Shown here piece after piece: positions 10,386-22,043 of a stretch of 64,000 nt of DNA (positions are counted from its first letter, which is position 1; every line of letters begins with the position of its first letter). Location of the stretch: contig NC_056731.1 of NCBI RefSeq assembly GCF_019279795.1, positions 861,778,986-861,842,985 on the forward strand, given 5' to 3'. The notes beneath the pieces were generated by a model. It ran no database searches, was not told the DNA's origin, and saw only the letters and a program-made list of their open reading frames with translations. The stretch comes from Protopterus annectens (Eukaryota; Chordata; Ceratodontiformes; Protopteridae). The translations under genes and the position numbers were made by a program.

Positions 10386-10784
10386 CTACATGAGCCTGAT
10401 AAAACTGTGGCAGAAGGACAAAATACTAAAAGTGGGAGACAACAGAGTGTTTTTGAAGAATGACTACTCATTGTACACCAGGCAGAAGAGTAAATTTATT
10501 CCATTATTCAGGGAATGTCAAGAAGCAGGCATGAGATTCAAACTGCTGTACTCAGAGATCTTCAAATTATTTTTCCCTGAAGGAAAAAATCATTTATACA
10601 TGTAGTACATGCTAAGGAGGAAATATAAAAGTGTGTCCAACAAAAAGTGAGCTGTCAAACAGAAGAAGATTCTGCTTGTTCTTCTGGTAATAAAGAACAC
10701 AGAGAGACTATGCCAGTGAAATCTTTTCCAATGTTTCAATGGAAAATGCTTAAGAAAAGGAAAAACAAAATTTGACAAGAACAA

Positions 10785-13090
10785 TTAAGAGTACATTGGA
10801 TAATTCCCCTCCCACAAGAGGGGAAAACATATTGGACCTGATCAACATCAACATGGGGACTCTATGCTCCAGACCAGAAGTGTATCCCTCACTGGTAAGA
10901 TCAGACCATAAACTAATCTCACTAGATATTCACATCCCGACCCCACCCCCTGCCCAGAAAACCACAGTGAAAAACTTCTCTAAAGCAAATTTCACACTCC
11001 TCAAAACCGAGGTGGATTCCTTCAAAGCCCCCGGGCCTGTGGAAAATATGGCCCAGACCGCAGAATCCTTTATAAATGCATTCTATGAACACCTTCAGGA
11101 ATGCATGGATCATGCAATCCCAAATAAAACCAAGACCCAATCCTCCAAAGGCAGACGTCCTGTCTGGTGGACCCCAGCCATAAACAAACTATACAATAGA
11201 AGGAGGAAGCTACTACATGATAGAGCAAAATCCCAAAAAGGGAAGGCATCTCTGATCAGTATTAGCAAAAAACTACGGGCACTCATAAAATCGTCTAAGG
11301 CCAGCTTAGAGAGAAAACTTGCACAGGACACTAAGGATAATCACAAGGCTTTCTTTAGTTATGTCAGGAACCTGGGTGGGAATTCCCAGATATGCTCAGA
11401 ATTAGTCCAAAATGACAAAAAATACACCAAACCCACAGACATTGCCAACATCCTAGCTGACAGGTTCAGAGCAAACTTCTCCCACCCCCCACCAAAAGGG
11501 CAAATATCTATCCCAGCAGTGTGCTGCCCCCCTGACATCTCAGATGCTCAGGTAAGAGCCGCCCACTCCAAAGCAAAAAACACAGCATCAATGGGACCAG
11601 ACGGTGTCCCAGGCTGTGTCCTACATGAACTCCAAGAAGAGCTAAACCCAAACATAAAACTACTGTTCAGTCTCAGCCTTACTACAGGATATGTACCCAA
11701 AGAGTGGCGTACAGCAACAGTGGTCCCTCTCCACAAAGGTGGTGCCTCAACAGATCCTGGAAACTATCGCCCCATAAGCCTGACTAGCTTGGTCTGTAAA
11801 GCTATGGAAAGGATCATCATGGACCTCATAAATAAAGATATTGGGGACCTACAGACACTGGATCCTACCCAGTTCGGCTTTGTTAAGGGCAGATCCTGCC
11901 TCTTAAACCTGGTCGATTTCTTTGAAACAGTCACCAAGGCCATTGACGAGGGGAAGGTGGTCCACACAGCCTACCTGGACCTCGCAAAAGTCTTCGATAC
12001 AATACCCCACTCGGGCATTATAGATAAGCTCACCAGCTTAAATATAAACCCCTATGTCACTAGATGGGTTGCAAACTGGCTCAAAGACAGAACCCACATG
12101 GTAAGAATCCCTGGAGCCATGTCAGACTCCAAACCAGTTACAAGTGGTGTCCCACAAGGCTCAGTCCTGGGACCTCTCTTGTTCGGTATATATTTCTCGG
12201 AGGTACAGGCCAACACGGAAGGACTGTGGCTGACCAAGTTCGCAGATGACTGCAAACTGGGTGCCATAATCGACTCTCCAGTCGACACAAGCATCCTCCA
12301 AAAGGGCCTCATAGAAACAGACAACTGGTGCCAGAGCCATGGCCTCAAGCTAAATGCCAAAAAGTGTATAGTCATCCCCTTTTGGCAAAAACAAAGTGCC
12401 CACAAATTACCACACAGGTGGTAGTCCATTAAGTATGGAAGAAGTAATTAGGGACCTGGGGACCCAAGTTGATAGCAATCTCTCATTTGACAACCATGTG
12501 GCCAAAGTGATTAGAAAAACATTTTATATAGCCCACCTAATCATGAAGGGATTCACATCTAGATCAGGGGAGGTCATCGTGCCTCTTTACTCATCCCTCA
12601 TCAGGCCCATAATTGAGTACAATGCCCCTTTTGGGATGTACCTTACCAGACACATGCAGCAACTGGAAAGACCCCAAAAGTACCTCACCAAGAGGATCAA
12701 AGGGCTCAAACAGATGCATATGATGCCCGGTTAAAGAAACTCCAGCTCTACTCAGTGGCATACCGCCTGCTCAGAGGCGATCTGTGCCTGACGTATAAAG
12801 CCATGTCCAACACAGAATTAATGGACATGCTGCACCTCAGAAAATCCAAATCCCATCAAGCTACGCGCTCGAGAGACTTGAACCTCAGCACTGAAATAAA
12901 TAGGACATGCTGGAGGGACAGATTCATAACCCAGAGGCTCCCTTCACTCTGGAATAAAATCCCACTCCAGGTTAGGCAGAGTCCCTCATTGACTCTCTTC
13001 AAGAGGAATCTTGATGAGTGGATGGGAGATCGTAGGTTTACCCCGGGTATCACTTCTGTGTCACTGTTAGACAGAGGCACAGTATACTAA
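10785..13090 (+). pseudogene. CR1 ORF2 (copy b): endonuclease end, RT and C-terminal domain
   Basis: ORF2 of CR1 nicks target DNA and reverse-transcribes the element RNA there. The first visible block, NILDLININMGTLCSRPEV...VRSDHKLISLDIH, is the last part of the APE endonuclease, with its catalytic SDH. RT follows with GPDGVPGCVLHELQ, NYRPISLTSLVCKAMER, QFGFVKGRSCLLN, motif A YLDLAKVFDTIPH, GVPQGSVLGPLLF and the catalytic box FADDCKLG at about 12239-12262. One frame holds from the start to 12424. Two further shifts (near 12400 and 12725) lead to the C-terminal end SVSLLDRGTVY at 13090. Only about two indels separate it from an open frame, so it is relatively young among these copies. Confidence 0.9.
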
Positions 13091-13213
13091 CCTCAAAAAA
13101 GGGCATAGCAAAATTAATTTAAAATGGGTGGCGAAAGCCAAACACACTCTGGCTAGGCTTATAAATGCCCTAGGGCAGATAGCCTAGTATGAACCTATGA
13201 ACCTATGAAGCAG
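10785..13213 (+). mobile_element. CR1-clade LINE, 5'-truncated (copy b)
   Basis: The copy begins in the end of the endonuclease domain and runs to a 3' end made of the octamer CCTATGAA repeated (13192-13209). Such short tandem octamers are the hallmark of CR1-clade 3' ends. A 3' UTR (GGGTGGCGAAAGCCAAA..., about 13124-13190) is shared with the copy ending at 58470. The element is inserted in L1-like A1 between ORF1 and ORF2. Confidence 0.9.
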
Positions 13214-14447
13214 AGACAGGATTTGGGAGATGGAGATGAACAAGAATAAAACCAGTAACTCAGAAATTGACAAATGTGGGATTACAAAGCAATAATTACA
13301 TTTTTGAAATATGACAGAACACACAAATTTGGAAATGTTGGACTTTTTTGGACTTTATTAAACTTTTAGGGGGGTCCAAAGCATAAGCCCTACTTCATGT
13401 CATTAGTGTTCAGAAACATACTTAAGAGAGGGGAAAAGGAGGGAGAAAGTTAACTGTAAGTAAAACACACTTTTTCTTAATGGTATTTTAATGGTGCATT
13501 ATTTTCTTTGCATGCTACAAAGTATATTTTTCTCAGTTATTTTTAAGTGTAATGGGGATACTTATATAAGTAGGTGATCCTGTTTTTTTTTCTTTCTCCC
13601 TTTTTCTTTTTTCTTGTTCAGTTTTAAGAAATGTAAGCACTGCAATGTTAGAAAAGAAGAAAAATCTGGTTAATAGAGCATGACAAAAGGAAAATTAGTT
13701 TGCTTTTTCTCATTCTTGCATAGGGGAATGACTGAATTAATGCCTTTAGCTTGATCTAGTAACAAGTTTTAAGAGAAAGCAAGTAAATGAAACAGAATAT
13801 TGAATATTATAAAGTTGTAACATGTTTTAAGAGAAAGCAAGTAAATGAAACAGAATATTGAATATTATAAAGCTTTTTTCTAGTGAATAAATGTATGCTT
13901 ATCAATTTTGTATCTGGTTCTTGTTTCTACTAAACAATCTGATAAAGAGAAATTGCTAGGAAATAATGTTCTCTGAAAGCATTCAAGTGTCTTCCCAGCT
14001 GAGAGAGTTATAAAGATAAGACAAAGCCTGGCAGCATGTAGTAGAAACACAGGCTGCACCATTCATCTTAGCATGAATAACCTTTTGTTCTAGGTTAACC
14101 TATGTTTGTGAGTGTGACTGTCAGTTTGGAACATTTGTACCTCTTAGGATGGTAAAACTTCAATATTTGAAGATGTACTTAGTCTTGTGTATTATTATTA
14201 TTAAGTTAATAGGTTTTATGGGGTGCTGGGGTGTGTTTGTTTTTTTTGTTTGTTTGTTTGTTTGAGGGTTTTGCATAAAACAAAAAGTTTTGTAAGATGT
14301 GACAAAGGCTCAAATAGATATGACAAGAAACAACTGTCTAAAAGATCAACCTGCCAAATAGCATATCCATGTAACAAAAGCTGGAACTCAACATTTAATA
14401 AAAAAGCTGTTATACATAAAAGGTGAGAATAATAACTTCTTAAGAAA
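13214..14447 (+). other. L1-like A1 inter-ORF/UTR sequence
   Basis: This is non-coding sequence between the CR1 insertion and the start of ORF2. A perfect 49-bp direct repeat at 13766-13814 and 13824-13872 (unit 58 bp) begins GTTTTAAGAGAAAGCAAG. A (TTTG)n stretch lies at 14236-14264. Nothing else is recognised. Confidence 0.5.
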
Positions 14448-17400
14448 ATGATGCTTTCTGTAATGTCTTTAAACATCAATGGTCTCACAGATAAATACAA
14501 AAAAGAAACAGCAGTGAACTATATTAAAAAATGTCGAGTGCAAATTGCTATGCTGCAAGAGGCACACTTGGAAAGAACAGAACATGTGAATTTGATAAAG
14601 AAAGGTTTTCAGGGGGGTATTCAGTGAAATACCTGGGGCAAATGAAAAGAAGAGTACTTACATTAATTGCAAGAGGAGCTCTAATACTGACAGGAGAGGA
14701 TAAAAAAGGTAATAATGGTAAATTTGTAGTACTACGGGGCTTTTGGCAACAGAGGAGGATTACACTGGCATGTATTTATATTCCATACAACTGCTATAAT
14801 GGAGCTTAAGGAAAATCTGATAGAAATAATCGGCTTACAACAAGCAATATCATTCATAGGTGGGGACAGGAATTTTATCTGCAACACTGAAGATGTGTCT
14901 GGGGGAGTGGAAGGGAAAAATATAACAAAGGAGGGTAAATTTTTAAAGAAATTTATGAAAATATTTGGCATGGAACATGTGAATTCAGTACTAGGAGTTC
15001 ACAGTGAATTTTCATATTATTCCCCAAGATAGAAAAAAACTGGACTAGGCTAGGCAGAATTTATATTTTATAGGAACATGTGCTTTTAATTGAAGGTCTT
15101 GATATGCACCCAATTACTATTTCAGATTATGTGCCAATAATAACTAAAATAAAAACACAGGGTAATGAAATAAAAATGTGATACTGGCACTTTCCCACCT
15201 ATCTGTTGAAAAGATATGAATTTAAGGAAAGGGTAGTGGAAATTATTCAGGAGCATTCAGAGAAGACAGAAATTTCTTATGAAAATCTAGCTAGAGAGTG
15301 AGATAAAATTAAAGTGGAGTATAAAAACAGGATAGAAATAAAGGAAGGGAGCTATGGTTAAGAAAGAACAAGGATTATTTAGAGGGACTGACAAATGTTA
15401 AAATATTGCAAAATAGGGGGAATCCCCACAGAACAAGAAGAGGAGCAAATGTAGAATGCTAAACAGAAAATAAGGGATTACCTTGATAATGTGGATGAGT
15501 TTAGAAAGACTGCTGTTAAGCAGCTGTTTTTTGACAATAACTCTAGAGCACTAAAGCTTTTAGCACAACTGAGGCAACATAAAGTAGAAAGGCTGTCACC
15601 AAGCTTAGGGAGCCTATAACAAGGAAGATAACATGAGATCCTGTAGAAGTATTAGAAATATTTCAGAAATTTTATGAAAGTCTGTGTAAAGCAGAGAAAT
15701 GTGGAAATCAAGAAAAGGCACAAATGGAAATGTTTATGGATGAATTAAATATGCCAAGGTTAAAGGTAGATGAGGTTCAATTACTAACAGTTAAGATAGG
15801 AGGAAATGAGATAAAAATGAAGATGCGTAACCAATCTACGGGAAAATCCCCAGTGATAGATGGTGTTCCCATTGAAGTTTGGAAGCTAGGAGAGAAAAAT
15901 GATAAAGATCTGGAAGGTTTTGTTTAACAGTATTTTAAAAGGAGAATAAGTACTATCATCCTGGAAGAAAGTGGTGGTAGATGTAATACCTAAAGAGGGT
16001 AAAGATCCATCAGATCCATATTCATACAGGCCTATTTCAATACCAAACAACAATTATAAACTGTTTATGTCTATAATGGCTAAAAGACTGGCAAAATTAT
16101 GCCAAAATTGACAGATATGTATCAATGTGGTTTTGTGGAGGGGAGGCAAACATTTGACAACATTAACAGAACAATGATGATCCAGACGGAAGCAGAATGT
16201 AAGAAAATACTAATGTTGGTGGGTCTTAATGCAGAGAAAGCATTTAACAGAGTAAGCTAGGACTTTATGATCAGAGCAATGGAATCATTTGCATTCCTTG
16301 ATAAAATTATAAGGTTGATTAGGAGGATATGTGAGAGATCGGAGGCAAAAAGTGAGTGGGGTCTTCTCTGATAATTTCTGCTTGATCAGAGGAACCAGGT
16401 AGGGATGTCCTCTTTCCCCTTTGCTATTTGCATTATATTTTGAACCATTGTCAAAGAAATTAAGGGACTCAGGAATTCAAGGATATAAATGGTATGGTAG
16501 ACAAGAAAAGCTGTCTCTATTTGCAGATGACATTGTTTTATACCTGACAAAACAAGAAAGGAACTTTACAGCATTTTGGAACATTGTGAGACAATTTCAA
16601 ATCTTTTCAGGATACAAAAATGAATGAAATTAAAATAAAGGCAATAGTAGCAAATGATGTACCCACACACAAATTGGTTCAGTAATATCCATATGTATGG
16701 GGCCTGATAAAATGTAGCATTTAGGAGTGTGGACTAAAAATATTCTGGTGTGGCAGCTAAGTATATGTGGGAAGAGAATAAATAAAACATAATACAAAAA
16801 AATGAGAAACTGGAAGCTGTGTTATATGGATAGCAATAGTAAGATACAAGCAGATAAATGTGTTTAGTCCCTTTAGTCTTATACACAGGAGAGGCATATT
16901 TTTTATCAACCAGAGGAGAAGTTGTAGATAGCAATTAATAAAGAGCTGAAGGATTTTATCTGGAAGGGGAAGATGGCAAGAGTCAAGTGGGAGAAGCTGA
17001 TTCCTCCAATAGAACAAGGTGGATTGAGGTTATGTGATTTGAAGGGGTATTTCAGAGCAACACAGTTAATGTTCCTATTCATATCACAAGCAGAAAACTA
17101 TAATTCAAAGTGGAAAGGTATGGTGATGAAATGGGGGAAGCTCAAGAAACAACAGGGGACTGGGATTTTGGATGCAGACCTTTAAGGAGAATAAGAATAA
17201 TCATACAGAATATTATATTAATAAAGTAGCAGAAAGTATTCTAAGAACTAAGCCAAGACAGGAATGGAGAAAGGAGATTATGCCATTAGGAATTACTACA
17301 ATTAGGGATGCAGACAATATGTAGGAGGGAGATGGAATTTATTGGAGAAAACTGACAAATGAACCAAGGTATTGGCAGCAAATAACTAGAGGGGGAAAGG

Positions 17401-17846
17401 TAATAGAATGAGAAGATGCCAAGAATTTATTTGGACTGCAGGTTAGAGATTGCCTTCCCTACCAAGGATTGATCTCAGATTATAAGCAAAGAGAAAGAAA
17501 CAAGGTCCTAAGCAAAAGACCAGCACTGGTAGAGTCTTTAGAAGAATCTAGAACAGAAGCTGCCATTGAAAAAGGAATAATTAGTACAACATATAAAATA
17601 TTACATAATAAGTATAAGAAGCAATCAGTGGAGGTTAGAAAGGCTTGGAAAGAGGGACTGGATAAGCAATTCACAAAGACACAATAGGGGGAATATATGT
17701 ATGTCTCCCAAATATGCAACAAAGTCTAGAAGATTTAGAATCTTTGCTTGGAAGTATTTACATAGGTGTTTTATACCTGATACCAATACAAAAAAACAAG
17801 CCAGGAATGCTTGCCAGGAAGAAATCCATGACCACAATGTGTAAAT
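14448..17846 (+). pseudogene. L1-like A1 ORF2 (APE endonuclease-RT), truncated
   Basis: The start is placed at ATG 14448, followed by MSLNINGLTDKYKK, the N-terminal motif of L1 endonucleases. The catalytic Glu is in MLQEAHLER. The GGD-x-N block is at about 14861 (IGGDRNF). RT has GKSPVIDGVP near 15848, motif A LNAEKAFNRV near 16229 and the catalytic FADDIVLYL near 16522. A C-terminal block (ARVKWEKLIPPIEQGGLRL, from 16977) follows. Many stops and frame changes occur. The reading ends at LHRCFIPDTNTKKQARNAC around 17800, short of the zinc-knuckle end, where a Penelope element begins. Confidence 0.82.
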
Positions 17847-17896
17847 GATAAGCACTTTTGTCCCTTTATTACGGTTAACGGAACTTCATCGGATAA
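17847..17896 (-). ncRNA. hammerhead-ribozyme-like motif at PLE end
   Basis: The - strand reads GTTATCCGATGAAGTTCC, a loop of about 15 nt, then GGGACAAAAGTGCTTATC. The CYGATGA and (G/A)AAA boxes flank a stem that can pair GUUCC with GGGAC. Penelope pseudo-LTRs are known to carry hammerhead ribozymes. Here U is C in the first box, there is an extra A before the stem, and the G of GAAA is A, so it is probably inactive. The call rests on primary sequence only. Confidence 0.45.
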
Positions 17897-18345
17897 CTTC
17901 TATACACATCACTTTCTTTAAAAGATGTTGCAAGTCCCTAACACAATTAACCAATTAAAATAGTTAAAAAACAGTTAAGTAAAAAAGTAGAAAGTGTGCT
18001 TCTAATTGAGTAAGATTCTTATTGTTTTGTCTACAATAAAAACTCCATAAATATCCCTGTTAAACCACACTTATTCATTAAATGGTTTCTTAAAAAATAT
18101 AAGTGTATAGATAAAATGAATGAATTTACTGTGCCGTACTTATTTGACCGGATAGCTGCAACAGTTCATAAAACTTCTTAAACAATAACAAATGCTATAA
18201 AATAAAAAAAGATTTGCCACCCACAACTAAATTAAACTAAGTTTGCAACTTCCAAACCTCCTTATCATATTAAATAATGTCCTCTTTTAGTGCTAACAGG
18301 CTATTAATGGATATTCTATCATTTAACACAGGGGTTATGTAGCAT

Positions 18346-18704
18346 TCAACAGTATCTGCCAATGTGTCTCCCTAAATTCAAGAAAGGCAGGCCACCCCCC
18401 CAATGATTTACAACATTTTCTAAAATGCAAAATATAAACTGTTTGTAATCACATTTTACAGAATGCCTGTAAAGTGCATTTGTATTGTCTTTCTTCTGAG
18501 TAGCGTATACATGTTGGTAAATTCTTTTTCTAAGAGTGTTTTGGTCTTCCCTATACAGAAAGTGATACATATACTGCAGATGGCAACATACATCACCCCC
18601 TTGGTTTTGGAAAAAGTTGTGGTAAAGGACAGGGGGGAAACTGGTCTGCCTTTCTTGTCTTTCAGCTTAAACAAGTGAATAAGACTTCTTGTGAAGTTCT
18701 CCAA
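18346..18704 (-). pseudogene. PLE GIY-YIG endonuclease domain
   Basis: The - strand encodes GVMYVAICSICITFCIGKTK (about 18600-18540), the YIG half of a GIY-YIG nuclease core (Y replaced by C in CIG). RIYQHVYATQKK and a Cys/His-containing tail follow. In Penelope elements this domain nicks DNA for target-primed integration. A frameshift separates the two overlapping reading frames. It is the C-terminal part of the PLE protein; the RT part lies at 20749-22040 beyond a CR1 insertion. Confidence 0.7.
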
Positions 18705-18707
18705 ACC

Positions 18708-20464
18708 AAGCTATGAATTCAAATTAGCTTTCTCAACTAAAGACAACTATAAGGTATTCTTTAGTTACATCTGTAACCTAAAAGGAAAGGGCCAGATTTG
18801 TGCCAAACTGGTAGTCAGTGATACCACATATACCGAGCCTGTGGACATAACTTACCTGTTGGCCGACAGGTTCTGTGAAAACTTCACTCCCCTGTCCCCA
18901 TCACATGTATCCCATGTCATCCCTGCCACCTGTCCTCTACATTGTGTCATTAAAGAGGAGGTTAATACCCTCTCTAAGGCCAGGAACACAGCATCTATGG
19001 AACCTGATAACATCCCAGGCTGCCTTCTACATGGGCTCCAACAAGAATTAATAACATCATTAGGTGCTCTTTTCCATCATAGTCTAAGCACCAGCTTGGT
19101 ACCAGCTGAATGGAAAATAGCCATCGTTATTCCCTTCCACAAGGATGGTGCTTCTACTCACCCCAGGAACTATAGACCTATTAGTCTGACTTGCCTTTCC
19201 TGCAAGGCCATGGAGTGAATCATCATGGACTTTATCAACAAAGATAATCTCCAAATACTTGACCCTACTCAGTTTGGATTTGTCAAAGGGTGATCATGCC
19301 TGTTAAACCTGGTGGACTTTTTCAAGACAGTCACCAAGGTGCTGGATGAGGGGGAATCTGTGCATACAGCCTACCTAAACTTAGCCAAGACATTTGACAC
19401 TATTCCCCAATCAGGCATCATTGATAAACTCACCCATCTAGGTATCAACCTTTATATCATTAGATGGGTTGCTAACTGACTCACCATAGAGTCAAAATAG
19501 GGAAATCCACCTCCAAAAGCATATCTGATCAGTCCTGGGACCTCTACTGTTTGGAATCTATTTCTCCAAAGTACAAGCAAAAACTAAAGGTCTGTGGCTG
19601 ACAAAGTTTGCTGATGACTGTACACTGGGAACGGTCATAGAATCTACAAATGATGTCAACATCCTACAAGAGGGTCTTACACAAACAAGTGCTTGGTGCC
19701 AAAGTAATGGCCATAAACTCATTGCAAAAAATGTATTATCATCCCTTTCGGTAAGGGCAATGTTCCTGCTAATTACCACATCAATTGCAACACCTTAAGT
19801 ATACACTCAGTGGTGAGACACCTGGGCAGTCAGGTTGACAGCAACCTCACCTTTGACCACAATGTCTCCACAGTGGTAAGAAGGGCATTCTATATTGGTC
19901 ATCTCATAAGTAAAAGCATTGCCAACAGAAAAAAAGAAGTTATAACCTCCCTGTACTCTTCCCTCATCAGGCCAATAATTAAATACAGTGCCCCTTTTGG
20001 TATGTACCATTCCAAGCACCTGCAGCAAATGGGGACCAACAAAGGTTCCTCACAAGGAAAATTCTAGGTCTTCAGCATTTCTCTTATGTGGATCGTTTGA
20101 AATCACTGTCACTGTATTCTGTTTCATGCAGACTACTCAGAGGTGATCTCAGCATTGCATACAAGGCAATCTCTGACCCTGCTTTATTGGAAATGCTGCA
20201 TCTCCGTAAGTCAAATGGTACATGGGTTACTCACTATAAAGACCTTAACCTGGCATGTCAGTATGTGACATTAATAGAACCTGCTTGAGGGACAGATTTG
20301 TCTCCCAGAGATTACCACACCTTTGGAACAGACTCCCACTTCATGTCAAACAGAGCACCTCATTGGCCCTCTTCAAACGCAGTCTGGACAATTGGATGGG
20401 TAACCATAAATTCACCCCGGGGGTTCCACCTGTGTCCCTCTTGGACAGGGGCAATAGATGCTGA
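18708..20464 (+). pseudogene. CR1 ORF2 (copy c): RT and C-terminal domain
   Basis: The first 170 codons are in one frame to 19218, where TGA falls within the ...KAMER motif. Later pieces are in all three frames and end at VSLLDRGNRC. The catalytic FADD box is kept (about 19602-19613). Motif A reads NLAKTFD, with the first Asp of the usual YLDLAKAFD changed to Asn. Nonfunctional. Confidence 0.82.
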
Positions 20465-20540
20465 TCATGAAAATAAGGGTAGAAATTGTCTATGTTTGTA
20501 AGGGCCCTAGGGCCATTAGCTAGTAACCTCCTATGATCCT
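18708..20540 (+). mobile_element. CR1-clade LINE, 5'-truncated (copy c), inserted in the PLE
   Basis: The start is at YEFKLAFSTKDNYKVFFSYI, which matches the linker between endonuclease and RT of the other CR1 copies. RT motifs follow, including GRSCL with a stop in place of R, YLNLAKTFDTIPQ and FADDCTLG (about 19602). The 3' end is the octamer-like CCTATGATCCTATGAATC (20521-20538). There are more stops and indels than in copies b and f, so it is an older copy. Confidence 0.85.
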
Positions 20541-22040
20541 ATGAATCAAAATTGCCTTGAATAGAGAAGATCCTTTTGTGGTTGCCTATACTGACATAAA
20601 TAAGTAGGGTCATAAATATATCTGCATTCTCTACAGGCACCACATTTTCTCATTGTTCAATGTTGTTTGTTAAATATATATTTAATGTTTTTTTCAGATA
20701 TTCTCTTCATATTGTTGCCTTTTCTATATACAATTCTCAGTGTTTGGCCTAATGTTTCAGTAAGTTGAAATGCTCCAAACACAGCCCCCAATTTTTCTTG
20801 ATAATATGTCTAACAGTGGGGCAGTGTGCATCATATGTAAGCACACAGTTAATGTCACTGGTAAAGTCATTTGTGTGTATATTTCTATTTGCAGTATACT
20901 GAGAATCTGGATATCTTAACAAGGGAGCATACTTTGATGGTGAGGCATTCAAGACTAAAGCTTCCTGTGTCTCCCGTAGTTTCAGAGGATAATTCCTCTC
21001 CTTGAGCATCTCTTTGAGTAAAGAGAGTTCACCATGTAGACGTTCGTCATCCGTGACTATACTTGACAATCTTATGATCTGGCCCTTGATTAAATTCTTA
21101 TTTTGCCAATGGGAGTGATCACTATCAAAATGTAAGGAACTATTAGAGTGGGTTAGTTTTTGGTGTATAGAAGAATTGTACGATTGTTCGTCCTTATTTT
21201 TATAAATGTGAATGTCCAAGTAATTCACACAATCCTTGTCAACTGTGTGTGTGTGAAAGACAAATACGTGGTAGTCGAATTGATGTACTCCAAGAATTGT
21301 GGAATTTTGTACTTGTCGTTTCCCATAAAATTAAAATATCATCAAAGTACCTGAAATATTTAAAAAATGATTTCTTGTAAACTGATTTAAAAATATACAG
21401 AGTCTCCCACAACTGCAAAACAATATTTGCAAATACTGGAGCTGAGGAGGCCCCAATTGCTACTCCCCTAGTTTGTCTAAAGTATTCTCCCTGGAATCAA
21501 ACAAAGCTGTTCCTCAGAACTACATCCATCAAGGTAGCCAAAACATGGAGCGAGTCATGCGCTATTCTATTTCCAAGTGACAATCCTTCATGAAATAGTT
21601 TATCCTTCAGCATGAGGAATAGAGTAGAACAAATCTTTGACATCAATGCTAAGGAAGATAATATTCTCCTTATAGTCACAATTTGCTAAACTTCTGAGCA
21701 AATGCCATGAGTCTTTTAAAACATGACTCTTGTCTTCAAAAAATGTCTTTAGATGTGATCTACTAATTTTGCTAAGGGCTTTGTTTCTGAACCCCTTGTT
21801 GCCACAATCTGTCTCACTGGGGGGTTGACAATCAATTTGTGAACTTTTGGAATACCAAATAACTATGGAATCAAAGGCCTTTTTACTTTCAAATAGTTTA
21901 TTTCATCGGTACTGAACTGATTTTCCAAAAAGCTAACTACAGGACCTTCCTCTTTGATCCCCACAGACCATAACTCTTACCTAACTCGTATGCAGCATTA
22001 AGCCAAACACTGTTCTTCTGTAGGACTTCAACCACCCTTC
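20541..22040 (-). pseudogene. PLE reverse transcriptase
   Basis: Reading the - strand from high to low coordinates, the motifs are LFGIPKVHK and VNPPVRQIVATRG (about 21870-21790), then IIFLSIDVKDLFYSIPHAEG (about 21660-21600). RGVAIGASSAPVFANI (about 21470-21420) and the catalytic box RYFDDILILW (about 21347-21318) follow. The post-RT region is MNYLDIHIYKN...SSLHFDSDHSHW (21228-20749). These are the telomerase-like RT blocks of Penelope elements. Several frameshifts and stops occur, but the catalytic Asp pair is intact. Confidence 0.78.
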
Positions 22041-22043
22041 CAT

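Larger units (their letters stand above)
5410..10610 (+). pseudogene. L1-like A1 ORF1 (coiled-coil nucleic-acid-binding protein), split by hAT and Penelope insertions
   Basis: L1 ORF1p is a trimeric RNA-binding chaperone. The first part (5410-5602) and the part after the hAT insertion (9616-9945) together read a charged coiled coil leading to LEDRVCRENLRFSTVPEKLEG. That is the signature entry to the RNA-recognition domain (LE-[DN]-R-x-x-R-x-NLR in L1 proteins). The C-terminal domain resumes at 10390-10600 with RVFLKNDYSLYTRQK and FKLLYSEIFKLFFPEG, which match the L1 C-terminal pattern. About 390 bases of unrelated, Penelope-like sequence (9992-10385) separate the last two. Several stops are also present. 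Confidence 0.75.
5262..17846 (+). mobile_element. L1/Tx1-like LINE, copy A1, heavily interrupted
   Basis: After subtracting the insertions, a two-ORF L1-type element remains: 5262-5602, 9616 to about 9991, 10386-10784 and 13214-17846. ORF1 has a coiled coil and the L1-type RNA-binding core. ORF2 begins at 14448 with an APE endonuclease and continues into an RT with FADD. The 5' end is placed at CTTGGACTTCCAAGATGGC, a GC-containing start resembling L1 5' ends. The 3' end is lost where a Penelope element begins. A second copy of the same family, 55130-60336 on the - strand, aligns over ORF2 and supplies the missing end. Confidence 0.75.
17847..22043 (-). mobile_element. Penelope-like element (PLE), split by a CR1
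   Basis: On the - strand, RT motifs run from about 22040 to 20749. The GIY-YIG endonuclease lies at 18704-18346, and a hammerhead-like terminal motif at 17896-17847. This is the RT-then-GIY-YIG order of Penelope-like elements. A CR1 copy on the + strand (18708-20540) separates RT from endonuclease. The element interrupts the C-terminus of L1-like A1 ORF2 on its left. On its right it meets the 3' tail of another LINE. Confidence 0.8.

Noticed and set aside
10772-12424. A 550-codon open frame that could be taken for a host gene
   Set aside because: Its motifs are those of a CR1 endonuclease end and RT (FADD box, GVPQGSVLGPLLF), and the DNA continues into a CR1 3' UTR with octamer tail.
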